64,000 bases of DNA from JADJOY01 sp016713535 [NCBI: Deltaproteobacteria bacterium] (GTDB lineage: Bacteria; JADJOY01): positions 618,421-682,420 of the forward strand of contig JADJOY010000001.1 in assembly GCA_016713535.1 (NCBI GenBank), written 5' to 3'. Shown here one piece after another: positions 1-9,637 of this stretch (the stretch's first letter is position 1; the number at the start of each line of letters is the position of its first letter). The notes under the pieces are model-generated. The model had not been told where the DNA came from and made no database searches. It saw only the letters and a program-made list of their open reading frames with translations. The translations under genes and the position numbers were made by a program.

Positions 1-1
1 G

Positions 2-754
2 CCGAACGGGCAGTCGGTGCTGAAGCCCGATTCGCGCTGCCCGTCCTGCCTCACGCCGCTGCGCTGGCGCGACAACCTGCCGGTGATCGGCTGGCTGGCG
101 GTGGGTCGGCGCTGCGCGCGGTGCTGGTCGCCGGTCTCCGGCCGCTATCCGCTGGTCGAGCTGATGACGGCGGCACTCGCCGTGGTGCTGGTGCGGATCG
201 ACGGCTACTCGGGGGCGACGCTGGCGCGTTTCGTGTTCGTGGCGGCGCTGGTGGCGATCACGTTCATCGACCTCGACCACTTCATCATCCCGGACGTGAT
301 CTCCTACTCGGGGATCGTGCTTGGGCTGGTGTTCACGCAGGTGCTCGAGCCAGTGCCGGGCGGGCTCGGCACGGCCATGCCCGGCTGGCTCGGCCTCGCG
401 GTGCGCTGGGTGCTCGAGCGGCGCGCCGCGTTCGCCGGGATCCTGCTCGGCGGCGGCTCGCTCTACGCGATCGCGCTCGCCTACTGGTGGGCGCGCCGCC
501 AGGAAGGGATGGGCGGCGGGGACGTCAAGATGCTCGCCATGATCGGCGCGTTCCTGGGCTGGCAGTCGATTCCGTTCACGATCCTGGTGGCGTCGGTGCT
601 GGGGGTGGTGATCGGCCTCGGCGCGATGGTTGCCGAGCGCGGCTCGCTCCAGCACCGGATACCGTTCGGGCCGTTCCTCGCCTTCGGCGCGCTGGCGTGG
701 GTCTACCTCGGGCCCTTTCTTCCCGATGCGCTGCGAATCGTCCCCGCGCACTGA
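2..754 (+). CDS. pilD: Prepilin peptidase / N-methyltransferase (PilD/GspO type), 5' truncated
   Basis: Inner-membrane aspartic protease that cleaves and N-methylates type IV prepilins. The reading frame is open from base 2, so the true start lies before the window; the GTG at 17 is an internal Val. Two zinc-type Cys pairs (CPSC, then CARC) form the cytoplasmic domain. Hydrophobic segments follow, with both catalytic Asp motifs: FIDLDHFIIPD in the middle and GGGDVKMLAMIGAFLGW in the second half. The gene lies directly ahead of a kinase/regulator pair and the minor-pilin operon, whose products carry the GFTLVE signals it processes. Family identity is clear; only the first few dozen residues are missing. 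Confidence 0.93.
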   Translation, partial: PNGQSVLKPDSRCPSCLTPLRWRDNLPVIGWLAVGRRCARCWSPVSGRYPLVELMTAALAVVLVRIDGYSGATLARFVFVAALVAITFIDLDHFIIPDVISYSGIVLGLVFTQVLEPVPGGLGTAMPGWLGLAVRWVLERRAAFAGILLGGGSLYAIALAYWWARRQEGMGGGDVKMLAMIGAFLGWQSIPFTILVASVLGVVIGLGAMVAERGSLQHRIPFGPFLAFGALAWVYLGPFLPDALRIVPAH

Positions 755-796
755 CGCGGCGCGCCCCGCCTCGGCGTCGCCATCGACCGGGCAGCC

Positions 797-2406
797 GTGA
801 AGCCCGTCACTCGCCGCCGGGGGATCGCGGCGGACGTACTGTTGAGCCTCGGGCTCACCGTTGCGACCGCGTTGGTGCTGCTGGTGGTGATCGTGGCGCG
901 CTCGGCGCAGGAGGTGTACCTGACCCGCGAGGAGGCGCGGCTGCGCCTCGAGCTCGCGCAGATCACCGAGCCGGGGGTGCGCGAGCACGTGCTGCCGGGA
1001 TCCTCGATCCCCGACTGGGCCAAGCTGATGTTCGGTGTGCGCGACGAGGATGGGTTCCTCCTCCACGGCGCCCAGGGCGAGTCGTTCGGGCGCGGCAAGC
1101 CGGCGGAGGACCCGCGCTGGCAGGCGTGGGCGCAGGGTGCGCCGAGCGGTGCGCCCAGCGACGTCGAGGTGGAGCGCGCCGGGCTCTTCGGGCGGCCGGT
1201 GCGCCTCTTCGGCACCGCCTCGGTCACCATCGACGGCGTCCCCTACGCGCTGGTGGTCATGCGTGGGCTCGACGAGGAGGCCGCGCCGGGGACGGTCGAG
1301 CTGCTCGGGCTGTCGGTGATGCTCTTCACGGCGGTGCCGCTCGCGTTCGGATACGTATTGCTGTCGCGCTCGGTGGTGAAGCCGATCCAGCGTCTCGTGG
1401 CGGTCACCGATCGCATGGGGACAGGGGATGCGAGCGTGCGGGTCGGCGAGCTCGAGGCCGGCGCGATCGAGCTCGCGCGGCTGGCCAGCTCCTTCGACGT
1501 GATGGCCGCGCGCGTGGAGGAGGACCGCCGGGTTCGCGAGCGCCAGCTCGAGGAGCTCGCCGCGGTGAACCGTGAGCTCGAGCATGCGCAGGCCGAGCGC
1601 GTTCGCGCCGAGAAGCTCGCCACCGTCGGGCGGCTCTCGGCGGGGATCGCGCACGAGATCGGCAACCCCCTCGGCGCGGTCCAGGGCTTCACCGAGCTGC
1701 TCCTCGAAGCCGCCCGCGCCCCCCGATCGCGGTTCCCTCAGCGCCTCGGAGCAGCTCGACCTGCTGGAGCGCGTCGAGCGCGAGACGCGCCGGATCCGCG
1801 GCATCGTCGAGGGCCTGCTGCGCTTCGCGCGCGCGCCGGTCGGCGCAGACGCCTCTTGCGATCCGGATGCGGTGGTGCGAGAGACGGTGGAGTTCCTCTC
1901 CGCTCAGGGCGCCTTCCGTCAGGCGCGGGTCGAGCGCGAGCTCGGCGCGAGCGGGGCGACGGTGGGGATCGATGCCCAGGCGCTGCAGCAGGTGCTGGTG
2001 AACCTGATCGTGAACGGGCTCGACGCCATGGGGGCCGCCGGGCGTATCGAGGTGCGCACGATGGTCCGCGCGTGGCCGGGTGAGGTCCCCGCCGGCGGTG
2101 GTCTCGGCGAGGGCTGGGTCGCGGTGCTGCGCCCGCCCTCGGACGGCGCGCCCGTGGGCGTGTCGGTGCGGGTGTCGGACGGCGGCCGAGGTATCGCGCC
2201 CGAGCTGCTGTCGCGGGTCTTCGAGCCCTTCTTCACCACCAAGGACGTCGGGCGGGGGACCGGGCTCGGACTCGCGATCGTGCTCGGCTCGGTCGAGAAG
2301 CGCGCGGCGGCATCGCCGTGCGCAGCTGCTCCACCGGCACCGAAGTGGACGTGTGGCTGCCGGCCGTGGACGTGGCGGGTGGGCACGTAGGGCGTGAGGG
2401 GGATGG

Positions 2407-2410
<4 letters not shown>
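797..2410 (+). CDS. Sensor histidine kinase (HAMP-HisKA-HATPase), two compensating frameshifts
   Basis: Membrane sensor kinase of about 537 residues. TM1 (about 12-36) and TM2 (about 170-198) flank a ~130-residue extracytoplasmic sensor region, followed by HAMP, a coiled linker and HisKA with His286 in GIAHEIGNP. The N box ([11 protein letters not shown]), G1 (DGGRGI), F box (FEPFFTT) and G2 (GTGLGLAIV) are read in another frame between about 1715 and 2300. An extra C in the C6 run near 1718 opens that frame. A missing base near 2300 restores the first one, which then ends at 2408-2410 in an ATGA overlap with the next gene. The overlap supports an intact kinase in the organism. The position suggests the partner of the following regulator (PilS-like role), but the two-TM layout differs from classic six-TM PilS. 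Confidence 0.85.
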
Positions 2411-3819
<1,409 letters not shown>

Positions 3820-3877
3820 GCCCCCCGCAGGCCGGGCCCCGGCGTGGGGCGTGGACGCGGCAGCGGAATCGCCATTC

Positions 3878-3907
3878 TTGACCGGCTCTTTCGCGCTCAG
3901 GTACGAT
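3878..3907 (+). promoter_or_regulatory. Candidate sigma-70 promoter of the minor pilin operon
   Basis: TTGACC at 3878-3883, an 18-base spacer and TACGAT at 3902-3907, about 70 bases before the first prepilin start. The -35 matches the consensus at 5 of 6 bases and the -10 at 4 of 6. The segment is locally less GC-rich than its surroundings. It lies in the 156-base gap between the regulator and the pilin operon. Confidence 0.5.
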
Positions 3908-3975
3908 TTGCTCATTGCAAAGATCGGCTGGGGCGGATACGCGCCCGGCCGGTTGGCGTTCGTCGGGGGGGTGTC

Positions 3976-4809
3976 GTGAGCCGAATGAGCCATCGCAGCC
4001 GAAGAGCCAGAGCCTCGAGCGCGCGCCAGCCCGCACGAGCGGCGGGCTTCACGCTGGTCGAGCTCCTCGTGGTGATGTTCATCGTCGGCCTGATCGTCCT
4101 CACCGCGGCGCCGTTCTTGCGCCAGGGGGTCAAGGGCGCACAGGCGAACTCGGCGGCACGCACGATCTACACCGACCTGGCGTATGCCCGGTCGCTGGCG
4201 GTCAAGACCGGCCTGCCGCACCTGGTCGAGATCTGCCCGGGTCTGTCGGTGGACGGCACCGGCACGTTCACGGCCGTGCCGGGGTACATGGTCATCGAGT
4301 GCTCGACCGGGACCCCGCCCAACGTGGTCCCGGACTTCGACGCCCCGCAGTGCGTGAACACCGGTGCTTGCTCGGTGCTCGCCGCCGGGACCACCCCGTC
4401 CGATTACGTGAAGCGCGCCGTGAACCTCCTCAAAGGCGGCAGCGAGGCGCGGAGCGAGGCGCGCACCGCGGTCAAGGAGATCACGGGCGTGACGTTCGGC
4501 ATCGTCGGCAGCGGCATCTCGGCTAGCTACGACGCGCCCAGCACCACCATCCCGGCGGACGGCATCGACCTGGGTTGCGCCGGCTCGGGCACGGTGCGGC
4601 GCCGGTTCTTCTTCCAGAAGAACGGCCAGGTCGTCGACGACACCGGTTCGCACGCTCCGTGCGGGGGGTCGTTCTACATCACCAGCAACATGGAAAAAGC
4701 GACCTTCGGCGCGAGCGGAGATTCGTCGCTGAACCGCGCGGTCGAGGTCAGCTCGGCGGGCGGGCTGCGCGTGCTGCGATGGGACCAGGACAAGGGCGCC
4801 TGGCGTTGA
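3976..4809 (+). CDS. Minor prepilin, FimT/GspH-like (copy 1)
   Basis: 277-residue type IV prepilin. A basic leader ends at the PilD cleavage signal AGFTLVELLVVM, with Glu+5 present, followed by a ~20-residue hydrophobic helix and then ARTIYTDLAYARSLAVKTG, typical of FimT/GspH pseudopilins. The globular domain carries several Cys, including a pair near NTGAC, that could form disulfides. I chose the GTG at 3976 (G-rich ribosome site just upstream); ATG at 3985 is the alternative. It is the first gene of the operon and is followed 14 bases later by a paralogue of the same type. Confidence 0.88.
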   Translation: MSRMSHRSRRARASSARQPARAAGFTLVELLVVMFIVGLIVLTAAPFLRQGVKGAQANSAARTIYTDLAYARSLAVKTGLPHLVEICPGLSVDGTGTFTAVPGYMVIECSTGTPPNVVPDFDAPQCVNTGACSVLAAGTTPSDYVKRAVNLLKGGSEARSEARTAVKEITGVTFGIVGSGISASYDAPSTTIPADGIDLGCAGSGTVRRRFFFQKNGQVVDDTGSHAPCGGSFYITSNMEKATFGASGDSSLNRAVEVSSAGGLRVLRWDQDKGAWR

Positions 4810-4823
4810 ACGAGCGAGGGACG

Positions 4824-5573
4824 ATGGAACTCGTGAGCGTGAAGCGCATTGCGGCGGGGCAGGTGGCGTCCGGTCGGCGCGCGGACGCGGGCTTCACCTT
4901 GGTGGAGCTGATGGTCGTCATCTTCCTGATCGGGCTGCTGGTCCTGGTCGCGGTTCCCTTCCTGCAACAGGGGACTCGGGACAGCCAGGCGAACGCGGCG
5001 GCCCGCGAGCTGTGGACGGACCTCGTCTACACCAAGACCGAGGCGGTTCGCACCGGCCTGCCACACCTCGTCGAGTTCTGCGACAGTCCGCCCGGTTACG
5101 TCGTGGTGCGCTGCTCGACAGGCACACCGCCCACCGGCGACTTCGCGTCGAGCGCGTGCGCCGATGGCGGGCTCGGTGGCATGTGCACGTTGCTCTCGAG
5201 CGGCGTCGCCTCGGGCAACGCCGCCGTGGTGCGCCAGGTGACGCTCGGCCGGCGCTCGAGCGCCACCGCCAGCGCCATCCGCCTTGGTCTGGTGGGCTCG
5301 CCTGGGCCAACTCCCGGGCGCACCGGCGTGACTCCGCCCTCGAACGGGCTGGACCTCGCCAACTGTGACAGCACGGGCTCCGCGCGCAGGATGTACTTCA
5401 ACGAACGCGGTCAGGTGGTGACGGATACCTCGGCGCACACGCCGTGCCGGGGCGCGATCTACCTCACCGGGCGCACCAACGAGGACATCGAAGGGAACCG
5501 CGCGATCGAGTTCAACACCGTCGGCATGGCGCGGGCCTACCGCTACTCGTCGTCGGCGAGCGCGTGGAAATGA
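4824..5573 (+). CDS. Minor prepilin, FimT/GspH-like (copy 2)
   Basis: 249-residue paralogue of the preceding prepilin. It shares the layout AGFTLVELMVVIFLIGLLVLVAVPF (quoted here in two parts: AGFTLVELMVV and IFLIGLLVLVAVPF), then RELWTDLVYTKTEAVRTGLPHL and a GTPPTG stretch that aligns with copy 1, so a tandem duplication is likely. The start ATG 4824 follows GCGAGGGA; GTG 4833 is an alternative. The stop overlaps an ATG of the next gene (ATGA at 5570). It is predicted to be a PilD substrate initiating or capping pilus assembly. Confidence 0.88.
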   Translation: MELVSVKRIAAGQVASGRRADAGFTLVELMVVIFLIGLLVLVAVPFLQQGTRDSQANAAARELWTDLVYTKTEAVRTGLPHLVEFCDSPPGYVVVRCSTGTPPTGDFASSACADGGLGGMCTLLSSGVASGNAAVVRQVTLGRRSSATASAIRLGLVGSPGPTPGRTGVTPPSNGLDLANCDSTGSARRMYFNERGQVVTDTSAHTPCRGAIYLTGRTNEDIEGNRAIEFNTVGMARAYRYSSSASAWK

Positions 5574-5584
5574 GGGGGGCAGGG

Positions 5585-6016
5585 ATGCTCGTCAGGCTGG
5601 AGCCGCGGCGCGCCGCGGCGGGATTCACGCTGGTCGAGGTGCTGGTGGCGTTGTTCGTCCTCGCGGTCGGATTGCTGGGGCTCGCTTCGCTCCAGCTCAG
5701 CGCCTCGCGTGGCAACGCGCAGAGCGGCGTCGGTACGCGCGCCGTGCTGATCGCGCAGTCGCGGATGGAGATGCTGAAGAGCGCGCGGTTCACCGACGTC
5801 GGCACGGGGACCGACCTCGATACCCAGTGCAACACCGCCGTCCAGATCAAGAACCAGGCCGGCGCGGACCAGGATTTCTTCACGGTCGCGTGCACCTACT
5901 CGTTCCAGGACAGCGACGGCGACGGAACCGACGATCTGGTGGACCTCGATGTCCAGGTGACCTACCCGGGCGCCAGCACGCCGATCCACCTGATCTCGAG
6001 CAGGACGTCGGCGTGA
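5585..6016 (+). CDS. Minor prepilin, PilV-like (copy 1)
   Basis: 143-residue prepilin with signal AGFTLVEVLVALFVLAVGLLG, followed by LASLQLSASRGNAQSGVGTRA, the arrangement seen in PilV-type minor pilins. A calcium-loop-like motif, DSDGDGTDDLVD, lies near the C-terminus (about 5909-5944). ATG 5585 is preferred over ATG 5570 because AGGGGGGCAGGG sits at ribosome-binding distance from it. The neighbours on both sides are prepilins in the same operon. Confidence 0.85.
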   Translation: MLVRLEPRRAAAGFTLVEVLVALFVLAVGLLGLASLQLSASRGNAQSGVGTRAVLIAQSRMEMLKSARFTDVGTGTDLDTQCNTAVQIKNQAGADQDFFTVACTYSFQDSDGDGTDDLVDLDVQVTYPGASTPIHLISSRTSA

Positions 6017-6039
6017 GGGTCCGGGGAGGAGGTCCGGCG

Positions 6040-6465
6040 ATGCGCGAGTCGAACGGGTTCACGCTACTCGAGGTGCTGATCGCCCTCATGATCCTCGCGA
6101 TCGGGGTCCTCGCGGTCACCACGCTGCAGCTCAACGCCACCAAGAACAGCGCGGTGGGCGACGTCATCGCCAAGGCGCTGACGGTCGCCGAGACACGCAT
6201 CGAGCTGCTGCGGAGCTCGCCCCCGGCGAACCTCGTCGACGGCGGCACGCTCGATACCCAGTGCCAGCAGTCGGTGGTGTTCGCCAACCACACCTCGGTG
6301 ACCGGCGCCTCGAACGCTTCGTTCACGGTCGACTGTGCCTTCTCGACGGTGTGCGAGCTCTCGCCCTGCCCGCCCGGGATCCAGACGCGCCAGTTCATCG
6401 TCACGGTGTCGTCGAACCTGCTCACGAACCCGGTTCGACTCACGGGAAAGGTCCCTCTCTCATGA
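6040..6465 (+). CDS. Minor prepilin, PilV-like (copy 2)
   Basis: 141-residue prepilin with an unusually short leader (MRESN) before GFTLLEVLIALMILAIGVLA. The next segment, VTTLQLNATKNSAVGDVIAK, parallels the preceding PilV-like gene. Several Cys in the C-terminal half (VCELSPCPP region) suggest a disulfide-stabilised head. ATG 6040 follows GGGGAGGA. The stop overlaps the next start (ATGA at 6462), showing translational coupling within the minor-pilin operon. Confidence 0.86.
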   Translation: MRESNGFTLLEVLIALMILAIGVLAVTTLQLNATKNSAVGDVIAKALTVAETRIELLRSSPPANLVDGGTLDTQCQQSVVFANHTSVTGASNASFTVDCAFSTVCELSPCPPGIQTRQFIVTVSSNLLTNPVRLTGKVPLS

Positions 6466-7532
6466 GCACCCTGCGGCGCCGTGACGGCGAGGACCCGCGG
6501 CTGGTCGCGAGCGCGGGCTTCACGCTGGTCGAGCTCCTGATCACGCTGCTCCTGTTCAGCCTGCTGATCGCCGGCATCTGGTCGACCTTCTCGGCGCAGA
6601 AGCGGACGGCGGCGAGCCAGGATCAGCTCGTGGAGGTCAACAACAACCTCCGCATCGGCATGTGGGGGCTCGGGATCGACGTCATGCAGGCCGGACTCGG
6701 GCGGGTCTTCACCGCCGCGAGCGGAACCTGCAGGGACGTCGGCGTGCTCGAGGCCAACCCGTACCAGATCACGTTCCTCTACGACGTCAACGACTCGGCG
6801 ATGACCAACGCCGGCACGCCCGACGGCGCCTCGTTCCAGTGGTACAGCGCGTCGCTGTGCAGCGCGAGCGACTGCACCGGCACGTGCTCGACCACCGCGG
6901 ACTCGACGAGCGTCAATCGCCACGCCGAGATCGTGCGGTGGGGGCTCGACAACCCGGCGGTGACCGGTTCCGTGGCGATCGTCCGTGGCGCTTCCACCCC
7001 GTTCACGTCGACCTTCAACGCGACGAACGCGGCGAGCGCCAAGGCGAACATCAACTACAACGATCGTGACACCAACGGCGTCAACCCGAACGTGTACGAC
7101 CTCTGGAAAGAGGTCACCAGCTCGGCGGGCGTCCAGACCTCGGACCCGATCGCGTACGGGATTCGCGGGCTGTCGAGCGGCAACGCCACGCCCACCGACG
7201 AGAACGGCAACCCGTTCCTGATGTTCTCGTATTTCCTCGACGTCAACAACGACGGCGTGTGGCAGTGCACCTCGGGCTCGGGCCCCGACGCGATCAAAGG
7301 CGACAACGGCGGCGACTGCGCGCTCAGCACCGCGGAGATCAACGTGCTGACGAACTCCGCCACCTCGGCGGGCGCCCTCACGCAGGCCGAGCTCTACCAG
7401 GTGCTGCGGGTGTCCGTGACGTTGCGGGGCGAGACGCAGCGCCCGGACGCCCAGTTCGCCGCGAACAACGGCTATCGGTTCCGCATGCTGCGGACCACGT
7501 TCAAGCTCAACAACATGGCGTTTGCACCCTGA
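6462..7532 (+). CDS. Minor prepilin, PilW-like (copy 1)
   Basis: 356-residue prepilin with AGFTLVELLITLLLFSLLIAG after a 17-residue leader, then a long globular head typical of PilW/PilJ-type minor pilins. The middle has SQDQLVEVNNNLRIGMWGLGIDVMQAG, the conserved region after the transmembrane helix in PilW. Acidic loops resembling calcium sites occur late in the protein (DVNNDGVW; then DNGGDCALSTAE, dockerin-like). The start ATG 6462 overlaps the preceding stop. It likely sits in the pilus tip complex with PilV, PilX and PilY1. Confidence 0.86.
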   Translation: MSTLRRRDGEDPRLVASAGFTLVELLITLLLFSLLIAGIWSTFSAQKRTAASQDQLVEVNNNLRIGMWGLGIDVMQAGLGRVFTAASGTCRDVGVLEANPYQITFLYDVNDSAMTNAGTPDGASFQWYSASLCSASDCTGTCSTTADSTSVNRHAEIVRWGLDNPAVTGSVAIVRGASTPFTSTFNATNAASAKANINYNDRDTNGVNPNVYDLWKEVTSSAGVQTSDPIAYGIRGLSSGNATPTDENGNPFLMFSYFLDVNNDGVWQCTSGSGPDAIKGDNGGDCALSTAEINVLTNSATSAGALTQAELYQVLRVSVTLRGETQRPDAQFAANNGYRFRMLRTTFKLNNMAFAP

Positions 7533-7607
7533 CCGACGTGAACCATCGACGATCGCGCGAGCCCGGGGGCCGTCGGTGACGGGGCGCCCGCGAGGAGGGA
7601 GTGGGGG

Positions 7608-8859
7608 ATGAGGCTGGCCAGGGGGGATTCGAGGGGGTTTGTCCGGTTCGCGCCGGCTCCCTCGCGCGGGGGAGCGGCGAGGGCCGGCTTCACCATCGCG
7701 GAGCTCTTGATCGCGTTGCTCCTGACCGGGATCCTGATGATCACGGTCTTCGCGGCGATGGACTCGCAGCGGAGCTCGTACGTCGCCTCCGAGCAGGCGT
7801 CGGACATCGGCCAGAACCTGCGCGTTGCGGTCGAGGCGGTGACCCGGGAGGTGCGCCTCGCCGGGTTGCGGAACTCGGGAGGCCAGCCAGCCATCGTGCA
7901 GGCCGCGCCGTTCCAGCTCGCGTTCTACGCCGACGTCAACCAGAGCTGTCTGTGCAGCGCCAGCGGCGTGCGCGTCGCCGAGGACCAGTGCTGGGGCTAC
8001 CCGACCAGCTTGGGTGGAGGGATCGACGCCGCCCCGGCGAACTGTGGGCTCAAGGCATCCAACCCGATGGGCGACGCGCCCAACGGCGTGAGCTTCTACG
8101 GGAACCACCGTGCCGGACGCGCCGGCGACCTCGCCGAGCCACGCCGAGCTGATCACCTGGACGTTCGACCGTCCGGCAGACGCCGTCACCGCGGGTGACG
8201 CCTACCACACGTACACCATCACGTCCGCGCAGGAGGCGCTGGTCTCGAACGACTGCTCCACCGCGGCGATCAACGCCAGCGACCTCGACACCTCGATCTC
8301 GACGTGTACGACCGCCGGCGATCCCACCTCGTGCACCAACCCGCTCTACAACCTCTACCGCGTCGTCGCGCTCAACCGCACCAGCGCGGTGTCGACCGAC
8401 AACACGACGTCGGTCGCGAAGGTGGCCTCGGGCCTGCGCGGGCCGTGCCGCGGCGACAGCACGACGGACGCCGCCGAGCTGGTCGACGAGCTCGCGGACC
8501 CCACCAACCGGGTGTGGCCGGCGTTCTCGTACTGGATCGACCGCGACGACGACGGCGAGATCAACAACAACTGCGACGGGTCGCTCGACACCACCGAGGA
8601 CGTCCTGTTCGGTGACACCAACGGCGACTGTCTCTTCAGCGCCGCCGAGCTCGCGGCGCTCACCGCGGTGCCGCAGTCGAGCGCCGCGGCGCCGCCAGCG
8701 GACGAAGAGATCCTCGAGAACATCGTTCGAGTGGACGTGCGTCTGACGGGCGCGGCGCAGGATCGCGCGCGGCTCGGTACGACGGTGGGTGGTGCGGATG
8801 TCGACTTCCGGGCGCGTCACCTCGCGTCCAGTGCGATCGTTCGGAACAGGGTTCGATGA
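7608..8859 (+). CDS. Minor prepilin, PilW-like (copy 2), one frameshift
   Basis: Second PilW-like prepilin, about 416 residues when repaired. The N-terminus has AGFTIAELLIALLLTGILMI followed by QASDIGQNLRVAVEAVTREVRLAG, parallel to copy 1. The frame changes near 8105, where an extra C in AACCACCGTG breaks the chain. Downstream the other frame continues with HAELITWTFDRPADAVTAGD and a head containing DRDDDGEINNNCDG and DTNGDCLFSAAEL, both calcium-loop or dockerin-like. The ATG at 7608 follows GAGGAGGGAG. A sequencing error is more likely than a real break, because both halves are well conserved. Confidence 0.8.
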
Positions 8860-8920
8860 TGGCCGCGGGGGGCGGCCGGTCAGCGGGGCGCGAAGGTCGA
8901 GGCCCGAGAGGAGTGGATCC

Positions 8921-9572
8921 ATGCAAGGCGTAGTTGCAGCGTCGCGCCGGCGTTCGGGGAACCGGGGCATCGCCCTGGTGCTCGTGCTGCTGATCCTCGC
9001 GACCACGACCATCATCGGCATCGGCGCGGTGACGGCCTCGATCTCGGACCTCAAGATCACGGCCAACGAGAATTGCTACAACAAGCTGCTCAACGCCGCC
9101 GACGTGGGCATCCAGACGGCGCGGCTCGACGTCCAGAACCATCCGGAGATCATCACCCGGAAGGATCGCAAGAACAGCACCAACAACGCCTACGCGTCGA
9201 ACCCCTGACGTTCTGGAACCTCAGAACTGCGGCGACGACATCGTCAGCGGCAGCTCGAAGGCCAGCGACGCGCGGCGGCCAAGTGCACCGCAGCGTCCTC
9301 GGCCGACGGATCCTGCAGACCGCGACGCAGACCGGCGGCAAGTTCAAGTACTTCACGAGATCCGTCTCCTGAACCGCGAGTCGAAGGTGGCGCTGATCGC
9401 GGGTGAGCAGACCGGCACGACGCAGCAGTACCAGTTCGTGACGCACTCGCTGGCGGAAGGCTGTGGGACCAACGCCAACCTCGAGTCACGGACCCAGCGG
9501 TCGTTCCGGATGATCGGCGGCGACCAGAACGACTACCAATCGGTCGCCTACGACCCGAAGGCGGCGACATGA
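8921..9572 (+). CDS. Minor pilin assembly protein, PilX-like, several frameshifts
   Basis: PilX-type protein starting MQGVVAASRRRSGNRGIALVLVLLILATT, with the characteristic polar head, GIALVLVLLIL helix and then TASISDLKITANENCYNKLLNAADVGIQTA. The first frame stops at 9206. Continuing sense appears in other frames: a QNCGDDIVSGSSKASDA stretch, LQTATQTGGKFKYF, then EIRLLNRESKVALIAGEQTG to the stop at 9570-9572. At least three indels between 9200 and 9360 are needed for one chain of about 215 residues. ATG 8921 follows GAGAGGAG. The position just before pilY1 is the usual place for pilX. Confidence 0.7.
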
Positions 9573-9637
9573 GCCGGCGCTCGATGCGAGCCGGTCACGC
9601 GTCCGCGGTCGTCCGGATCGAACCACGGAGGAGCCTG

